From Phascolomyces articulosus (Eukaryota > Mucoromycota > Mucoromycetes > Mucorales > Lichtheimiaceae), in assembly GCA_025677815.1 (NCBI GenBank), contig JAIXMP010000036.1, positions 1-64,000 of the forward strand: a stretch of 64,000 bases of DNA, read 5' to 3'. The notes beneath the pieces are model-generated. The model searched no databases. It was not told the origin of the DNA and saw only the letters and a list, made by a program, of their open reading frames with translations. The position numbers were made by a program, and so were the translations under genes. Below are positions 25,195-37,411 of this stretch, piece by piece (within the stretch, counting starts at the first letter, position 1; each line of letters begins with the position of its first letter).

Positions 25195-27246
25195 ATGACG
25201 AAAAAGCGGCAGGCACAAGAGCCATTTGGATCGCCTTGCAAACGAAAAATTAACAACAATTGTACCAATGATACGATCAAAGCACTTCAAATACAATTAA
25301 CAGAAGCAGCAACAAAGGATCTTGACAATGAACGATCAAACGATGAAATAGAGCTATCACTTGCGGGTCTTGACAGAATAATTGTCAATGCCCATGAATT
25401 GCGAGCGAACGTATGGGCAAGAAAAGCAAATACCACTGAAGAGCTCAAAAGCACCCTTTCCATGATTGAACTTTTACCAACATACATAGTAGGGTATCTT
25501 CGTTCTGGAAAGCTTTATGAGATACAAGGTTATCAAGAACGTGCGATCAAAATATATGATATAGGCATACATACTGTTCCTTCATCTGATCCTCTCTATA
25601 GACTACTACAAGAAAATAAAGAAATGGCTTTATCACGATCCCAGAAACGTATTGACTTTATAGCAAATTGCCCATACGACATTGTTCGTATTATTTTGGA
25701 TTTGTTGCCAAAGGAAACTTTATTGGAGCTTACAATGGTTGCTCGTACATGGCGTCAAAAGACGGTGGAGGATCCTATCCGATGGAAAACGTTTCGAGTC
25801 ATTCGAGGATTACATGCCAATACAGCTGATCGATCTTATCGATTATTACCTATTGTATCGCACCATGTTGAAGTACTCAAGATAAAAGGATCAAGTGATT
25901 TTGTTCCAAAATGCTTACAATTTATCAGAACACACAATTTTTCCAATCTTCAATCCTTAAAAGTGAATCAACTACGTAAGTACAAATCGTGAATCATTAT
26001 ATAGTTTTATTTATTTATTTTTCTCATCATATATAAAGGACTAGGATTCTCACAACAACGCATTAATTGTTACGAGCTTTTTACCAATATGCTCTTAAAT
26101 ATCGCAAATTCATTGACAAGTCTCGAATTTAAAGACGTTTCCATCGATTTACCTCCTTTGGCCATCATTTTATCATTATGTCGAAATCTCAAGATATTCC
26201 AACAACATTCAACACCAGTCCACAAAGAATGGTTTAAAGGTTTATCACTATCATACGCAATTTGCTTGACAAAAATTGTACTAGACCTACCGCATGATTG
26301 GGATGAAGCATCAGATAAGGAGATAGAGACACTGCTTCATCGTTCACCACAGCTAGAACACCTAGTATTGGATTCATGTAATGTTAATAAGGTTTTACCA
26401 GTTGCCATACATTGTTGCCAACGGTTGACGAACCTTGTACTGAATCAAAAGCAAGCGGAAATCAGAGAAGAGATCACTTGCCATAACAAATCACCGGGCG
26501 CTTTGCTCAACGTCTTACTTGGGGGTAATTTTTCAGCATCTACTTTACAATTCTTATTAGAAAGAAAGGGTTGCTCTATTGTGGAACTGTTCTTAGCACC
26601 AGAATCGTCAAGCTTTTCGAATGATGAAGATTGGAGTTCACTCTCTGGTGGCTCAACAGCAGCTAGCACCATGAATTCTCTCGTGAAGCTTAGTATTCTA
26701 CAATGTCAGCCTTCATCCACAATTAGCGATCTTGCAACAATTATGATTGAAAAAGCACAAGGTACTCTACATGATGTCGGGCTACTCGATTTTGATCCTG
26801 GCGTTACCGATGGTATGGTGAATGCTCTTGTACGTGTAGTTGGTCTGGAACGGCTTACGCTGGATGGTTGTACCATGGGTTCATTGGCATCTCGTGGACA
26901 TATATTCTCACAGTTTTGCCATTTGGATTTCCTTTCCCTTTGTATGTGTGATGGTGTAACACTAACGCTGCTGCAAAGTATTGGTTATATAAAGGGTTTG
27001 AAGAAACTAATTGTAGAACGGATAGACGATGGACCCGCATATCAAATGAATGAATTTACAAGACTTATTGGGAATCTTTCAAATTTGATATATTTGCAAA
27101 TTTCTTATACTTCACTGGATTTTACTGATATAGAGAATCTCTGTAAAAGTAAAACGTTAAAGACCATTGGATGGAATGCTATTGACACACCTAACGACGC
27201 AGTCGAAACTTTGAAAAAACATGGAATAAAAGTAACAATTTTGTAA
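25195..27246 (+). CDS. TPR / F-box / leucine-rich-repeat protein (Pof3/Dia2-like)
   Basis: Probable substrate receptor of an SCF ubiquitin ligase. Exons 25195-25975 and 26039-27246 give 662 residues. The N-terminus (MTKKRQAQEPFGSPCKRK) is basic and may be a nuclear signal. Residues 55-150 form TPR-like helices (YIVGYLRSGKLYEIQGYQE followed by RAIKIYDIGIH). The F-box lies at about 157-195 (CPYDIVRIILDLLPKETL followed by LELTMVARTWRQ). The rest is a series of degenerate leucine-rich repeats (LTSLEFKDVSIDLPPL, LEHLVLDSCNVNKVL, LSNLIYLQISYTSLDF). TPR plus F-box plus LRR order is that of S. pombe Pof3 and yeast Dia2, which act in genome stability; that role is inference. The acceptor of the intron is ambiguous: AG at 26037-26038 or 26043-26044, six bases apart, both in frame. 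Confidence 0.82.
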
Positions 27247-27877
27247 ACAGATTAATTACACCCTTCAATGTGCGTATTCTTTATCTTTAAAAAAAAGCCA
27301 TTGCATTTTTTTATTGATGTCAATGAATGTTTATTATTGATCATTAATATTAAACAGGGTATCATTCATTTATATATACTAAGAAAGTTCATGGATCATA
27401 CCTATCGGTTATGGTCAATAAGATAAATATTGATAGAAGTAATTATTTTCTTCTGTTTACGTATTTTTTCAAGTTATTATTACAGGGTATGTTCTGGTGT
27501 CATAGATGCATTTTTTTAGATTCAACTGGTTGATTAATAATTACCATTTGTTGTGTACAACAAAATTTTTTGCCTTTGGTAACACTTATATCTGTCAGGC
27601 CGGGTGGTGTCTATAGCATATTTTTATTGTTGCTGTATGCATTATTAAATTGATAATATCCACCAAATATTGAGGCATATTTTATGCATTATATAGCCTA
27701 GCGAAATAACCGGGATTTTCATCCAGTTAAACCAATGGCATGGAGCTATTGACTAAAAACCAGAACCTGAGTCATTTTTTTTTCATAGAGTGCAAATAGT
27801 TCCAAATTTGGAGAGCTCCTGTACCTTTTCTTTTTTTCACCTTTTTTTCCACTTTCAACTTCTCCACATACACGATC
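27247..27877. other. Intergenic stretch before PDX2
   Basis: No gene seen. AT-rich, with a pyrimidine-rich tract (27815-27865) immediately before the PDX2 ATG that fits a fungal core promoter and leader. Confidence 0.5.
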
Positions 27878-28655
27878 ATGACTGCTCCCGATAAGAACTC
27901 ATTGACGATCGGCGTTCTCGGTAAGTGATCCCAATATTATTATTGAATAAATATACACGGAAAAGGAATATGTGTGGTTTGAAAGATCGTCATGCTTGTA
28001 ATGTTTGATCGGGTATGTATATTGATCACTGTTTTGCTTTTTTTTTCTAGCTTTACAAGGTGCTTTCCTTGAACATATTCACATGTTGAAGAATTTACCT
28101 ACCGTATCTGACGCCATTCCTGTCCGTACCGAAGAACAATTAAAGTCTATCGATGCTCTCATTATTCCTGGTGGTGAATCTACCTCCATGGCATTGATTG
28201 CTGAACGTTGTGGTTTACTCGAACCTCTTCGAGAATTTGTAAAGAACAAGCCTACCTGGGGTACTTGTGCAGGTATGATCATGTTGGCCAATGAAGCCAC
28301 CAGTGCAAAGAAGGGAGGCCAACAATTGATTGGTGGTCTCGCTATCCGTGTCAACCGTAATCAATTCGGTACCCAAAAGGAATCTTTTGAGACCAAATTG
28401 CACATGCCTGAAGTTGTTGGTGAAACACCTTTCCATGCCATCTTTATCCGTGCACCCGTTATCAGTGATATTTTGTCAGAGGATGTCAAGATCCTTGGTC
28501 GCTTGGAACAAAAGGTTGGTCAAACAGAAGCAGAAACTATTATTGCTGTTCGTCAAGGCCACCTTTTTGCCACTGCATTCCATCCCGAATTGACGTATGA
28601 TAACCGACTCCACAGTTATTTTGTTGACTTAGCTCTCACATATTATAGCAACTAG
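27878..28655 (+). CDS. pdx2: Pyridoxal 5'-phosphate synthase glutaminase subunit Pdx2/Sno
   Basis: Class I glutamine amidotransferase that hydrolyses glutamine and passes ammonia to Pdx1/Snz for de novo vitamin B6 (PLP) synthesis. Exons 27878-27920 and 28051-28655 give 215 residues, the usual size. Visible features are TIGVLALQGAFLEHIHML at the start, the PGGEST oxyanion/substrate loop (about residues 54-59), the nucleophile C87 in WGTCAGMIML, and the catalytic His192 and Glu194 in AFHPELT. All triad residues are present, so the subunit should be active. The partner synthase Pdx1 is not in this window. Codon use is biased toward C-ending codons like the cysteine synthase gene, hinting at good expression. 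It converges with the CoA ligase gene about 1 kb away. Confidence 0.96.
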
Positions 28656-29672
28656 ATATATAATAATTATATGATATAGCCTTATAAACATAAATACGCA
28701 TTCCCCTACCCGCACATTTGTCCTTTTCTTGTTCCTATATTTTTGATGTATACACCTTTTTATTTATTTTGGACAAACTTAATAGACATTTTATTTTTTA
28801 TAATTGATCCATAATATACTTTCCTAAATGAGCAATTTTCTCACGACGTTAACCTGAGTATATTTTTACTTATGTGGCTGCAAAAAGTTTTGTTCATCTC
28901 TTATTATAATTCACTCTCCTCCACACAGTGTTTTACGGTATAAAAAAATGTATAGATATGCAATCAAGATAGATCAGGAATATAAGACTTGTCAGTTTAT
29001 TAGACACGAACTGGATTTCTTGATATACTGTACATTTACTACTATTATGTATATTCTTTATAAGTTATGACTTGTATGCTCAACTAATAAAATTGCAGCA
29101 AGTACGTATTATAGCAAAGTTCAAAAGCACGGCTAATAATATATAGATTCGATCCTGTTGACTTACCAGTCGTCACAGTTAAGAATATCTCCTGACATTA
29201 TTATTGATATCACCTAATGTCTAATCCTGTCAGATTCTTTTCTTTGATCGAAACCTTAACAAGGTTGTGCGACTACACCAAATAGCGAGAACAATAAATA
29301 TCATTATTATTAAACCATATCCATCTATATATACTTTTTTAAATTAAGCTCTTGATGTTCATCCACATCACCACCAGAGGGGGTTTATTCAAATTTAATG
29401 TAGATACAACTACCAGTCTCTCCATAGAACAACTAATATAAAAAAAAGAATGAATAAAAATAAACAAAATCAAAGGTGTTATTTATATTTTATAATATTC
29501 TATATATATTATAGTTTTTAATTTATTATATATTTACATATATGGTGTGTATGGTTGTATGTGTTGCGTATATATATTAAGATAGAAGGAGGGGGATAAG
29601 TGGAAATAATCGAAACAGTCTATTCATCATCACTACTGGTACACGTTTGTTCGGTTGGATATAGTGTAATAT
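28656..29672. other. Convergent intergenic stretch (PDX2 / CoA ligase)
   Basis: No gene seen in 1 kb. AT-rich 3' regions of two convergent genes with many short TA and T runs. Confidence 0.5.
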
Positions 29673-31885
29673 TTATAACTTGGCCTTGACTTGGGCGTCT
29701 TCCTTCTTTGCAATTTCGCGAATTTGTCGGCGCATGATTTTACCACTGGCGTTCTTTGGAATAGCATCAAGGAAACGAACACCACCACGCAATTGCTTAT
29801 AATTGGTTAGGTTTTTGGCAACATAGTCAGTGATCTTCTTAGCAAGATCATCATCAGCCTTGACACCAGCTTGAGCAACAACGTAAGCTCTTGGTAATTC
29901 AGTAGCTTGAGCAGTATCATAGATACCAACGACACCACAGTCTGCGACTTCAGTCATACCCATCAGCAATGCTTCAACTTCTGCTGGTGCAACTTGGAAA
30001 CCCTTGAATTTGATCAATTCCTTCAAACGATCAACGATGAAGAATTCTTGGCATTTGCTATCAAAGAGAGCAACGTCACCAGTACACATCCATTCACCTT
30101 CAAAAGTTTCGGCATTGGCTTTGTCGTTGTTCAAATAACCCTTCATGATAGATGGACCTCTGTTTCCCCCCAAAAACAAAGCTCGGTTAATAATTCAAAT
30201 ACTTTCCAAATTTGTACAACTACGTTTCAGAATCCTCTGTTACTTACCTCATCAAAAGTTCACCTTCTTGATCAGGACCAAGTTCTATACAAACAAAAAA
30301 GAATCCCACATGAGTCTCAATGATTCATTTCAACCCTTCCCTTTAATCCAGTTTTCAGGTACATATATATAACCTGTCAAAATTTACCCTTTCTAGTGAC
30401 AACGTCGACGATCTTGCATTCATGGTTGGGGCAAAGAACACCAATAGAACCAGGAGTGCCACCAGAGGACTTTTGAGTAATGACACCACTTGTAGTTTCG
30501 GTCATACCGTAACTATAATAAACTCGTTAGTCTAACCGAACAGCCGATTTCCCTTCTTTGTTCCTGTATACATATCAGCCAAAATATAATAATTACCCTT
30601 GTTTCAAAAGAGCAGGCATACGAAGGGCAAGTGCATCAATATGTTCCTTTCCAAGTGGAGCAGCACCACACCCCAAAAGACGGACACTGGTCAAGTCATA
30701 CTTGGTGACAATAGGGTGCTTAGCCAAAGCAACAGCTAATAAAAATCAATCAGTTAATAATCAATGAAGCATAAAAGTGTTTTTGCCATATCGTTATCTT
30801 AATGATTCAACATGTGATTAGCATCCTTACCAACTGGAGGAACAATGCTGACAAGCGTAATCTTATATTTTTCAATCAATTCACAGAACATTTGGATTTC
30901 AAAGCGAGGGATAACGACTACAGGAGTCATCTTGTAGAATGTGTTGAGACACAAAACGGTCAAACCAAAGATATGGAAAAATGGCAAGAAACCCAACACG
31001 ACATCTTCAACAGGCTCTTTTTCTGCTTCTTCACCATCATCCATGCCTTGCATAAGAAGAGTTTGAGAAATGAAGTTTCGATGGGTCAGCATGACACCCT
31101 TAGCTAAACCAGTGGTCCCACTGGAGTAGCAGATGAAGGCAACATCTTCCTTGGAATTGATACCAGTAAGAGGAGGAAGGATTTGACGATCACTAACAAG
31201 GGTATAAACAGACTTGTAACCATCGACATCCTTTTCACCATACAAAAAGATACGTTCCTTGGGGATGCCTACTTTAGCACAGACCTTAGTAAGGACAGGC
31301 AATAATGCAGGAACAGTGACGAGTGCCTTGGCACCAGAGTTGGAGATTTGATGGGTGAACTCAGCTAAGTGAAAGAAAAAAGCGGGATTGTTAGTTTGGA
31401 TGAATTTTTTTTCTGACTTTGTGTTTTTCTAGAATATCAATTACCTTCCGTATAAGTGGGGTTTCTAAAAACATTGAAGAAATAAGCCGCTATTAGCATT
31501 ATATTATATATGGAACAATTTTTCTTTTTCTTTTTTTTCGTTAGATATAATCCCATTATCCATAGTATTTATCTTACCCAGGGGTAACAGTAACATTGGC
31601 ACCAAGCAATGAAAGGTATACGACGATATGATCGTATTGGTTGGGTGCAAACGAGGCCACAATATCACCCTTCTTCAAACCAACCTTGTCTTGCCAACCA
31701 GCAGCCATACGAGTAGCAAGATTGCGAACTTGACCGTAAGATAATGAACGACCAGTAGGTCCATCAATCACTACTTTGCGATCATGGGAATATTGCGTGT
31801 TGAACTCGTTTTCCGAGAGAAGAAAAGTATAGACATCAATGTCAGGTAAAGGAATAGCGGGAAAGTTAGACTTGAAGACAACCAT
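29673..31885 (-). CDS. 4-coumarate:CoA ligase-like acyl-CoA synthetase, peroxisomal (C-terminal AKL)
   Basis: Adenylate-forming enzyme that activates a carboxylic acid with ATP and CoA; the acid cannot be read from sequence. Seven exons give 549 residues: 31885-31578, 31464-31445, 31364-30831, 30735-30597, 30512-30388, 30284-30248, 30159-29673. The AMP-binding P-loop is [12 protein letters not shown] (residues 189-200). Further motifs are [20 protein letters not shown] (A5), [13 protein letters not shown] (A7), [17 protein letters not shown] (A8) and [15 protein letters not shown] (A10, with the catalytic Lys). The chain ends KAKL, whose final AKL is a type 1 peroxisomal targeting signal. Fungal 4CL-like proteins of this type act on fatty or phenylpropanoid-like acids inside peroxisomes; which applies here is unknown. 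Exons of 20 and 37 nt were placed by phase and by conserved motifs ([19 protein letters not shown]). Confidence 0.93.
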
Positions 31886-33170
31886 TTTTTTGTGTTTTAG
31901 AGAAAGAAGATGTGGATGAAAAAGAAGGGGAGAAAATAAAGTGTCAATTTTTTTTGATGTGGAGAAAAAGCCCTTAAGTTTTATATTAAGGTCAAACTGG
32001 AGTGGGAATACTTGTTACATAATTTTCTTCAATATCATTGGCTATTGTTTGCGGTAAATTACTCTTCCGAAGCTGCTTACCTGATCCTCTTTGTGGATTA
32101 ACAAACTCAAACTAGAAAACCTTTGTTTTTCAGTTAAGTTTGTCATACATTTTCTTAGTAAAATCTCGGTTCACTCAAAATAAAATTCCCAAGGATTATT
32201 TCAATAGATGTTTATTGACTCTATACAGAAGATCCATTGTGATTTATTCATGAAAATGAATTATCTTATAAGTTCCAGTTTCATAAATAAAAAGCGACGC
32301 GCTCGAGGTTTTCCCCGTCAATCGCAAAAAAGCATTCCCGTTAATAAATATTAATAATGGAATCAGCGGACTCCATATCAAAAAGATGGTCTATGACGTG
32401 TGAGGTTACCTTTTCATATCAGCGTATCATTAATTACCCCACCTTATTTTTTTTTATCCTTTATCAAGATTCTACTGTTCTGAATCAACGAGTTATATAT
32501 ATATATATAATAAATGTCAAACAAAAAAATTCGTTTGCCAAGGTAATAATGATACTAACTGTGAGTTTTAGCCATTTGAAACGGGCTTATTAAGATACCA
32601 ACAGCTTGGTTCCTATATCCAATTAATGACCGAATCATCTATTTGCTTCTAGTTCCTGAAAATGAAAGAAATAGCGTATAATCGGCACATTTTTGCCGTA
32701 TTGGGTTATCAAAACTCCACATAATCTGGAAAGAACCATGTTTACTCTTCTTCAACTATACAACTCAATTCTTCAACTTATTTTCTCACACAACCTACGT
32801 TTTACAAACATAAAAGAAAGACTTTGAGACTCCTCCGTAAAACATGTATTTCAACTTATTGCACGTTATGTGTAACATTTTATTAAAATAGCAAGTCCAA
32901 AAAAATGCCAATCAGCAAAAAATTCAGAGAGAGAGTTCGTCCAGATCCAAATCAGGTAATATATGCACAACCATTTTCATGCATACCAAACTGAACAAAC
33001 ATTATTTCATACCTTAACTCCCTCTCCCTCAACAAAAAGAACAATCCTTTCTTTTTCTCTCCTTTATTTTTTTTTCTTTTTGATTCTTCAAATTCTATGC
33101 TCATAAAGAAATAGAATATCAACGAATTATATTATCGTTATCGTTCTATTCTCTTCTATCAAACTGTACC
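31886..33170. other. Divergent promoter region (CoA ligase / GDP-mannose transporter)
   Basis: No established gene in 1.3 kb. A short frame at 32905-32955 (17 codons beginning MPISKKFRERV) ends exactly at a good splice donor (CAG|GTAATA). It could be a spliced upstream leader or upstream ORF of the transporter gene. I found no acceptor that would join it in frame to the transporter ATG at 33171. Pyrimidine-rich tracts at 33015-33090 and 33140-33160 fit the transporter promoter or an intron end. Confidence 0.4.
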
Positions 33171-34688
33171 ATGGCACAATCTACAGAAAAGAAGACTGTA
33201 TGCTTATTGGCTGTTAATACATCAGATGAAAACTCTAATGGGTTACCTATATCATCATCTCCGAATCCATCTGTTGTCCCATCGCGGCATGTCACTTTGT
33301 CTCCTTTGGCACAATCGACCTTGCCCATATTTAGTTATTGCACTGCCAGTATTGTTATGACTGTAACGAACAAATATGTTGTTAGTGGTAACTTCAATAT
33401 GGTCTTTTTGCTCCTTACAGTTCAGGTAAATAAATAAATAAATAGATAAATGATGTTTACGCGAATTTTTCTACAGTTTAGCAATTATTAATATAATTAT
33501 ATAGAGCGTTGTCACTGTTGTTTTTTTACAAGTATTTAAATTCCTTAATCTGATCAAATTTCGTGAATTTAACGTAGACGCGGCCAAAAAATGGTTCCCT
33601 ATCACTATCTTTTTAGTAGCTATGATTTATACTGGCTCCAAAGCCCTTCAATTCTTACCGATCCCAGTATATACGATCTTTAAAAATTTGACCATCATTT
33701 TCATAGCCTATGGAGAAGTTATTTGGTTTGGTGGAAATGTTACTGGATTAATGATGACTTCGTTTATTTTAATGGTATATGTGGAGATATTTTTTATATC
33801 CTTATAATCTGAAAGAGACTCTATCTGAACAACCACAATGTTAATTTTCTCTTTTTCATTTTATAAAACTTATATAGACATTTTCTTCAGTGATTGCAGG
33901 CTGGAGTGATGTTTCCAGTGCAGTTACTTCCATGACGAATATGTACTATTCTCAACAAACAAGCACGACTGTACCTCTTGTGGGTTATTTCTGGATGATT
34001 TTTAATTGCTTTTCATCGGCTTCTTTTGTATTGTATATGCGCAAGCGTATCAAATTGACGAATTTCAAAGATTTTGATACCGTCTACTATAATAATCTTC
34101 TTTCCATTCCTCTTTTGTTGGTACCAAGTTTGTTACTTGAAGATTGGTCCACAATTAACTTTCAAGTAAACTTGTACGTTTCTTTCCATGTCTTTTTTTT
34201 TTTTTAAAAAAAAACCATATATTGATCATGATGTGTTAATTATATCTTCTCTTTGTAGTCCTATTGAACAGCGTCAAGTACGTATATGGGCAATGGTATT
34301 TTCAGGCGCATCTGCTTTTGGAATGTCCTATGCTTCCGCTTGGTGTGTCCGAACCACCTCTTCAACCACATATTCCATGGTGGGATCACTTAACAAGCTT
34401 CCAATTGCCATCTCTGGTATTGTATTCTTTGGTGATCCGGCAACATTTGCTAACGTCACTGCTATAATGATTGGTAGGTTTTTATAATATAATGTACTGC
34501 ATAATATTAGATTTGCACTCTTTCCGCTAAAAAAATCGACAATAATCAACACAGGATTTTTGGCTGGTCTTGTCTATTCATACGCCAAATCATTCCCAAG
34601 CAAGAGATCTGATACAAAAATTTCATCGACATCGAGTCAAAGCTATTCAAATGCCACAAAATATGATGAAAAGAAGGATTCATTGTAG
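33171..34688 (+). CDS. vrg4: GDP-mannose transporter (Vrg4 type)
   Basis: Golgi membrane antiporter importing GDP-mannose in exchange for GMP, supplying lumenal mannosylation of proteins and lipids. Five exons (33171-33425, 33505-33774, 33878-34173, 34259-34473, 34555-34688) give 389 residues, typical for the family. A cytosolic Ser-rich N-terminus is followed by about ten hydrophobic segments. Diagnostic blocks are [37 protein letters not shown], the [11 protein letters not shown] loop matching the FYNN motif, and [12 protein letters not shown], the counterpart of the GALNK nucleotide-sugar motif. The C-terminal tail is Ser/Lys rich and cytosolic, as expected for Golgi retention. The donor at 34174 (GTACGT) was preferred over the upstream GTAAAC because only it restores VNFPIEQRQ. 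Confidence 0.93.
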
Positions 34689-35202
34689 TTCTTTTTTTTT
34701 TGGCATTACTTCAATATATACATACGTACATACGCATATAACATCCTATATCGATTATTTTCTTTTATATATACAATACATCGTACATTATTTATAAAAT
34801 TTAAACGACTTAATCTCTATTAGTAGTTTAACACTAATGGTGTCTAATTAATTAAAAATAAATCATTTATGTATGTTTCCCATTATTAATTGATTCACTA
34901 TTGTCTTTCTCGTTTGTTCTTCTCCCAATGCATATGAATCATTGCTATATAGAAACTAATAAATAATAGATCTGGATCTGAATCCAACTGCCATCCTTCT
35001 TTTGTTCCCAACATGTTTCAATAATTCAAATCAATATTCTTGTAAAAGGTATCAATCACGACATTGTTGTTATCGATAAAAAATATACTCGTTCATACGT
35101 AGGTTTCTTTAAAATAGATAACCTCTACACTAAAATTTGGCATTGGAAGAAAAAAAAACAGAGACAAGTAAAAAGGTAATAATCTCCAATTGAGAAATAA
35201 CT
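34689..35202. other. Convergent intergenic stretch (transporter / Rab2)
   Basis: No gene seen. AT-rich 3' regions of two convergent genes. Confidence 0.5.
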
Positions 35203-36631
35203 TCACGATGAACAGCAGCCTGCTTGAGATTCTTCAGAGAGTGCGCTGTTTTGTGTAGGTCCTAGCCGTATTCCCGATGTCTAGAATATAGCATCAAATC
35301 AATATATCGGACCCTGTTTCACCATTTATATATATACCCCTCTCCAATCCACAATTAATTATCCCAACCTCTTTTTGGATCACAATTAAATGGGTGTATG
35401 TATCAATTCTCATTATATATATATAAACTTACCTCATTCCCGGCAAAAATACCAGCACGAATCTTTTCATACACCTTTTCAGCAGTCTTGACAAATGCTT
35501 CATCCACGTTTTCTGCAGATTTGGCAGACGTTTCCATAAATAATGGAATATCATTTTCCTCGGCAAACCGTTTAGCTTCCTCGGTAGTTACTTGTCGTTT
35601 CCGACTATCCAAGTCGCTCTTATTGCCAATTAACATGATAGTTGTATGAGGATTTGCATGTTTTCGTACGTCTATCAAATAAATAAATAAATTAGGAGTT
35701 AACTCTCTTTCTACTTTTTTTCTCCTCCAAAACCAAGAGACGCACCTGCTAGCCACGTGGGTATATGTTCAAATGATTCTCGTCTAATATTGAAGACAAA
35801 AACAAAATTGAGAAAATGTCATTTAAACGAAACAAAAAAAAAAAACCAGATTCTACCTTGATATATCGTATACTATAATAATTTATGAAAGAAAAAGGCA
35901 AATGAGTTTATTTATTATCATGATGATACTAGTTGAACACAAGAGAGAGATTTAATTCTTTTTTTGTTACCTAATAATGCACCTGCCGCACCTCGATAAT
36001 AACTTTGGGTAATACTCCTGAAACTTTCTTGGCCAGCCTAACGAAAGAAAAAAAAAACAAATATATTGATTAATGAAGAACAATAAATATACATATTGTA
36101 GGTAACAGCTGGTATATATCAACTAACGTACTGTATCCCAAATTTGCAGTTTTACTTGTTTATCGTCAACAGTAATAAACTTGGTACCAAACTCAACACT
36201 TGATAAGTAAGTTAGTTTTTTTTCCTCAATCACAAAATTCATAAACAACTTTATACTCGTTTAGCCATACCCAATAGTTAATTCACGACCGGAATAAAAT
36301 TGTTTGTCTGTAAACTGTAGTAATAGGCAAGACTAAATATAAACGTTAAAAGAATGAGGAGATTGTAATGACATTTCGTGTTGGTTTCTCGAACAAAGAA
36401 AGAAGAGTGCGCTATTGTTGTATTGTTACCTTGCCGACACCTATACAAGAATAAAAGGTTATTCGAGCGTTGACCTTTATTATTTAATATACTAAAGTAA
36501 TACAGTCAAAACTGTCTTACCTGAATCCCCGACGATAATGTACTATAAAAGAAGATGGCATTGGGTTAGACTATTGGTAGATTTTAATAATTATTGTTTT
36601 TTACCTTGATAATATAATTGTAGCTTGACAT
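35203..36631 (-). CDS. Rab2-like small GTPase
   Basis: Ras-superfamily switch of Golgi/ER and endolysosomal traffic. Ten exons give 208 residues: 36631-36605, 36542-36521, 36440-36430, 36332-36271, 36198-36132, 36037-35971, 35872-35857, 35783-35746, 35671-35433, 35280-35203. The P-loop is G14DSGVGKS, switch I has LTIGVEFG, switch II is WDTAGQESFRS (catalytic Q66), the guanine motifs are N120KSD and ETSAK, and the tail ends AGCCSS, a double-cysteine (C205, C206) geranylgeranylation site. SCLLLQFTDK, AGQESFRSITQSYYRG followed by AAGALLVYDI, and IMLIGNKSDL point to Rab2 rather than Rab4 or Rab14. The CCSS ending differs from the GGGCC ending of animal Rab2. Exon 3 is only 11 nt and carries the key GVGK codons. 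Confidence 0.9.
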
Positions 36632-37411
36632 AAGTGCTTTTTTTGTGTAGTAAAGAAAGAAGAGAGAAAAGCTGCAAAATGGATCACGAGGAATGAATAA
36701 CGGTCTTTTTGTAAGTGCTACAACTTGAAAATTTCAGCAGCACTTGGTTTTAAATTTGGTTGGGTGCCTTGCATTTACATTTCCGCTTTTTTTTTATGCA
36801 TTAGAAAGTGTTTCTTGAAAAGAATAAAATTGTAACTCTCAATGCAACAAGAAATGTGATTGTTAGCGGTTATAACAAATATAATATAGAATATATGTAA
36901 CCTACAATAAAAATAACCTTTAATAACTCTATCTATTGCTTATAAACTGATTAGAAACAAACTAGAATGAAGAAAGTAAATTTCTTCCTTGGACGATAAG
37001 CAAGATTGCTATGTTGTTCCTGGTATATTGAACACATAAATAGGGTATATGATTGCTATTGAAGCCATGGTTAATGTATTATATAATAGAAATATATAAT
37101 AGATGTTTATTTTATTTTATTAGCCCAAGATTAAGCATCTTTACTATTTCTTACGGTGGAATATTTCAAATTACACAGTTTCATGAAGTCGAAAACATCA
37201 CATGGTCCATGCACCCAAGAGAACATATATATCTGCATTTCACACGTTACGAGTAAAATAGTCTCGGTATAAAATTTACTTATATTTTATATTGCGTGTG
37301 AAACCATTAGCAATGTGAGGTTAATGTGGAAAACTATATAAAAAACCACTTCTACGTTTTTCTGCTATTTCTTCTTCTTTACAAACTTTTCATCAGCAGC
37401 AAATTATCATC
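36632..37411. other. Divergent intergenic stretch (Rab2 / CoA-transferase)
   Basis: No gene seen in 780 nt. AT-rich; the frame at 37053-37256 has no recognisable protein features. The end has a pyrimidine-rich leader before the ATG at 37412. Confidence 0.5.
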
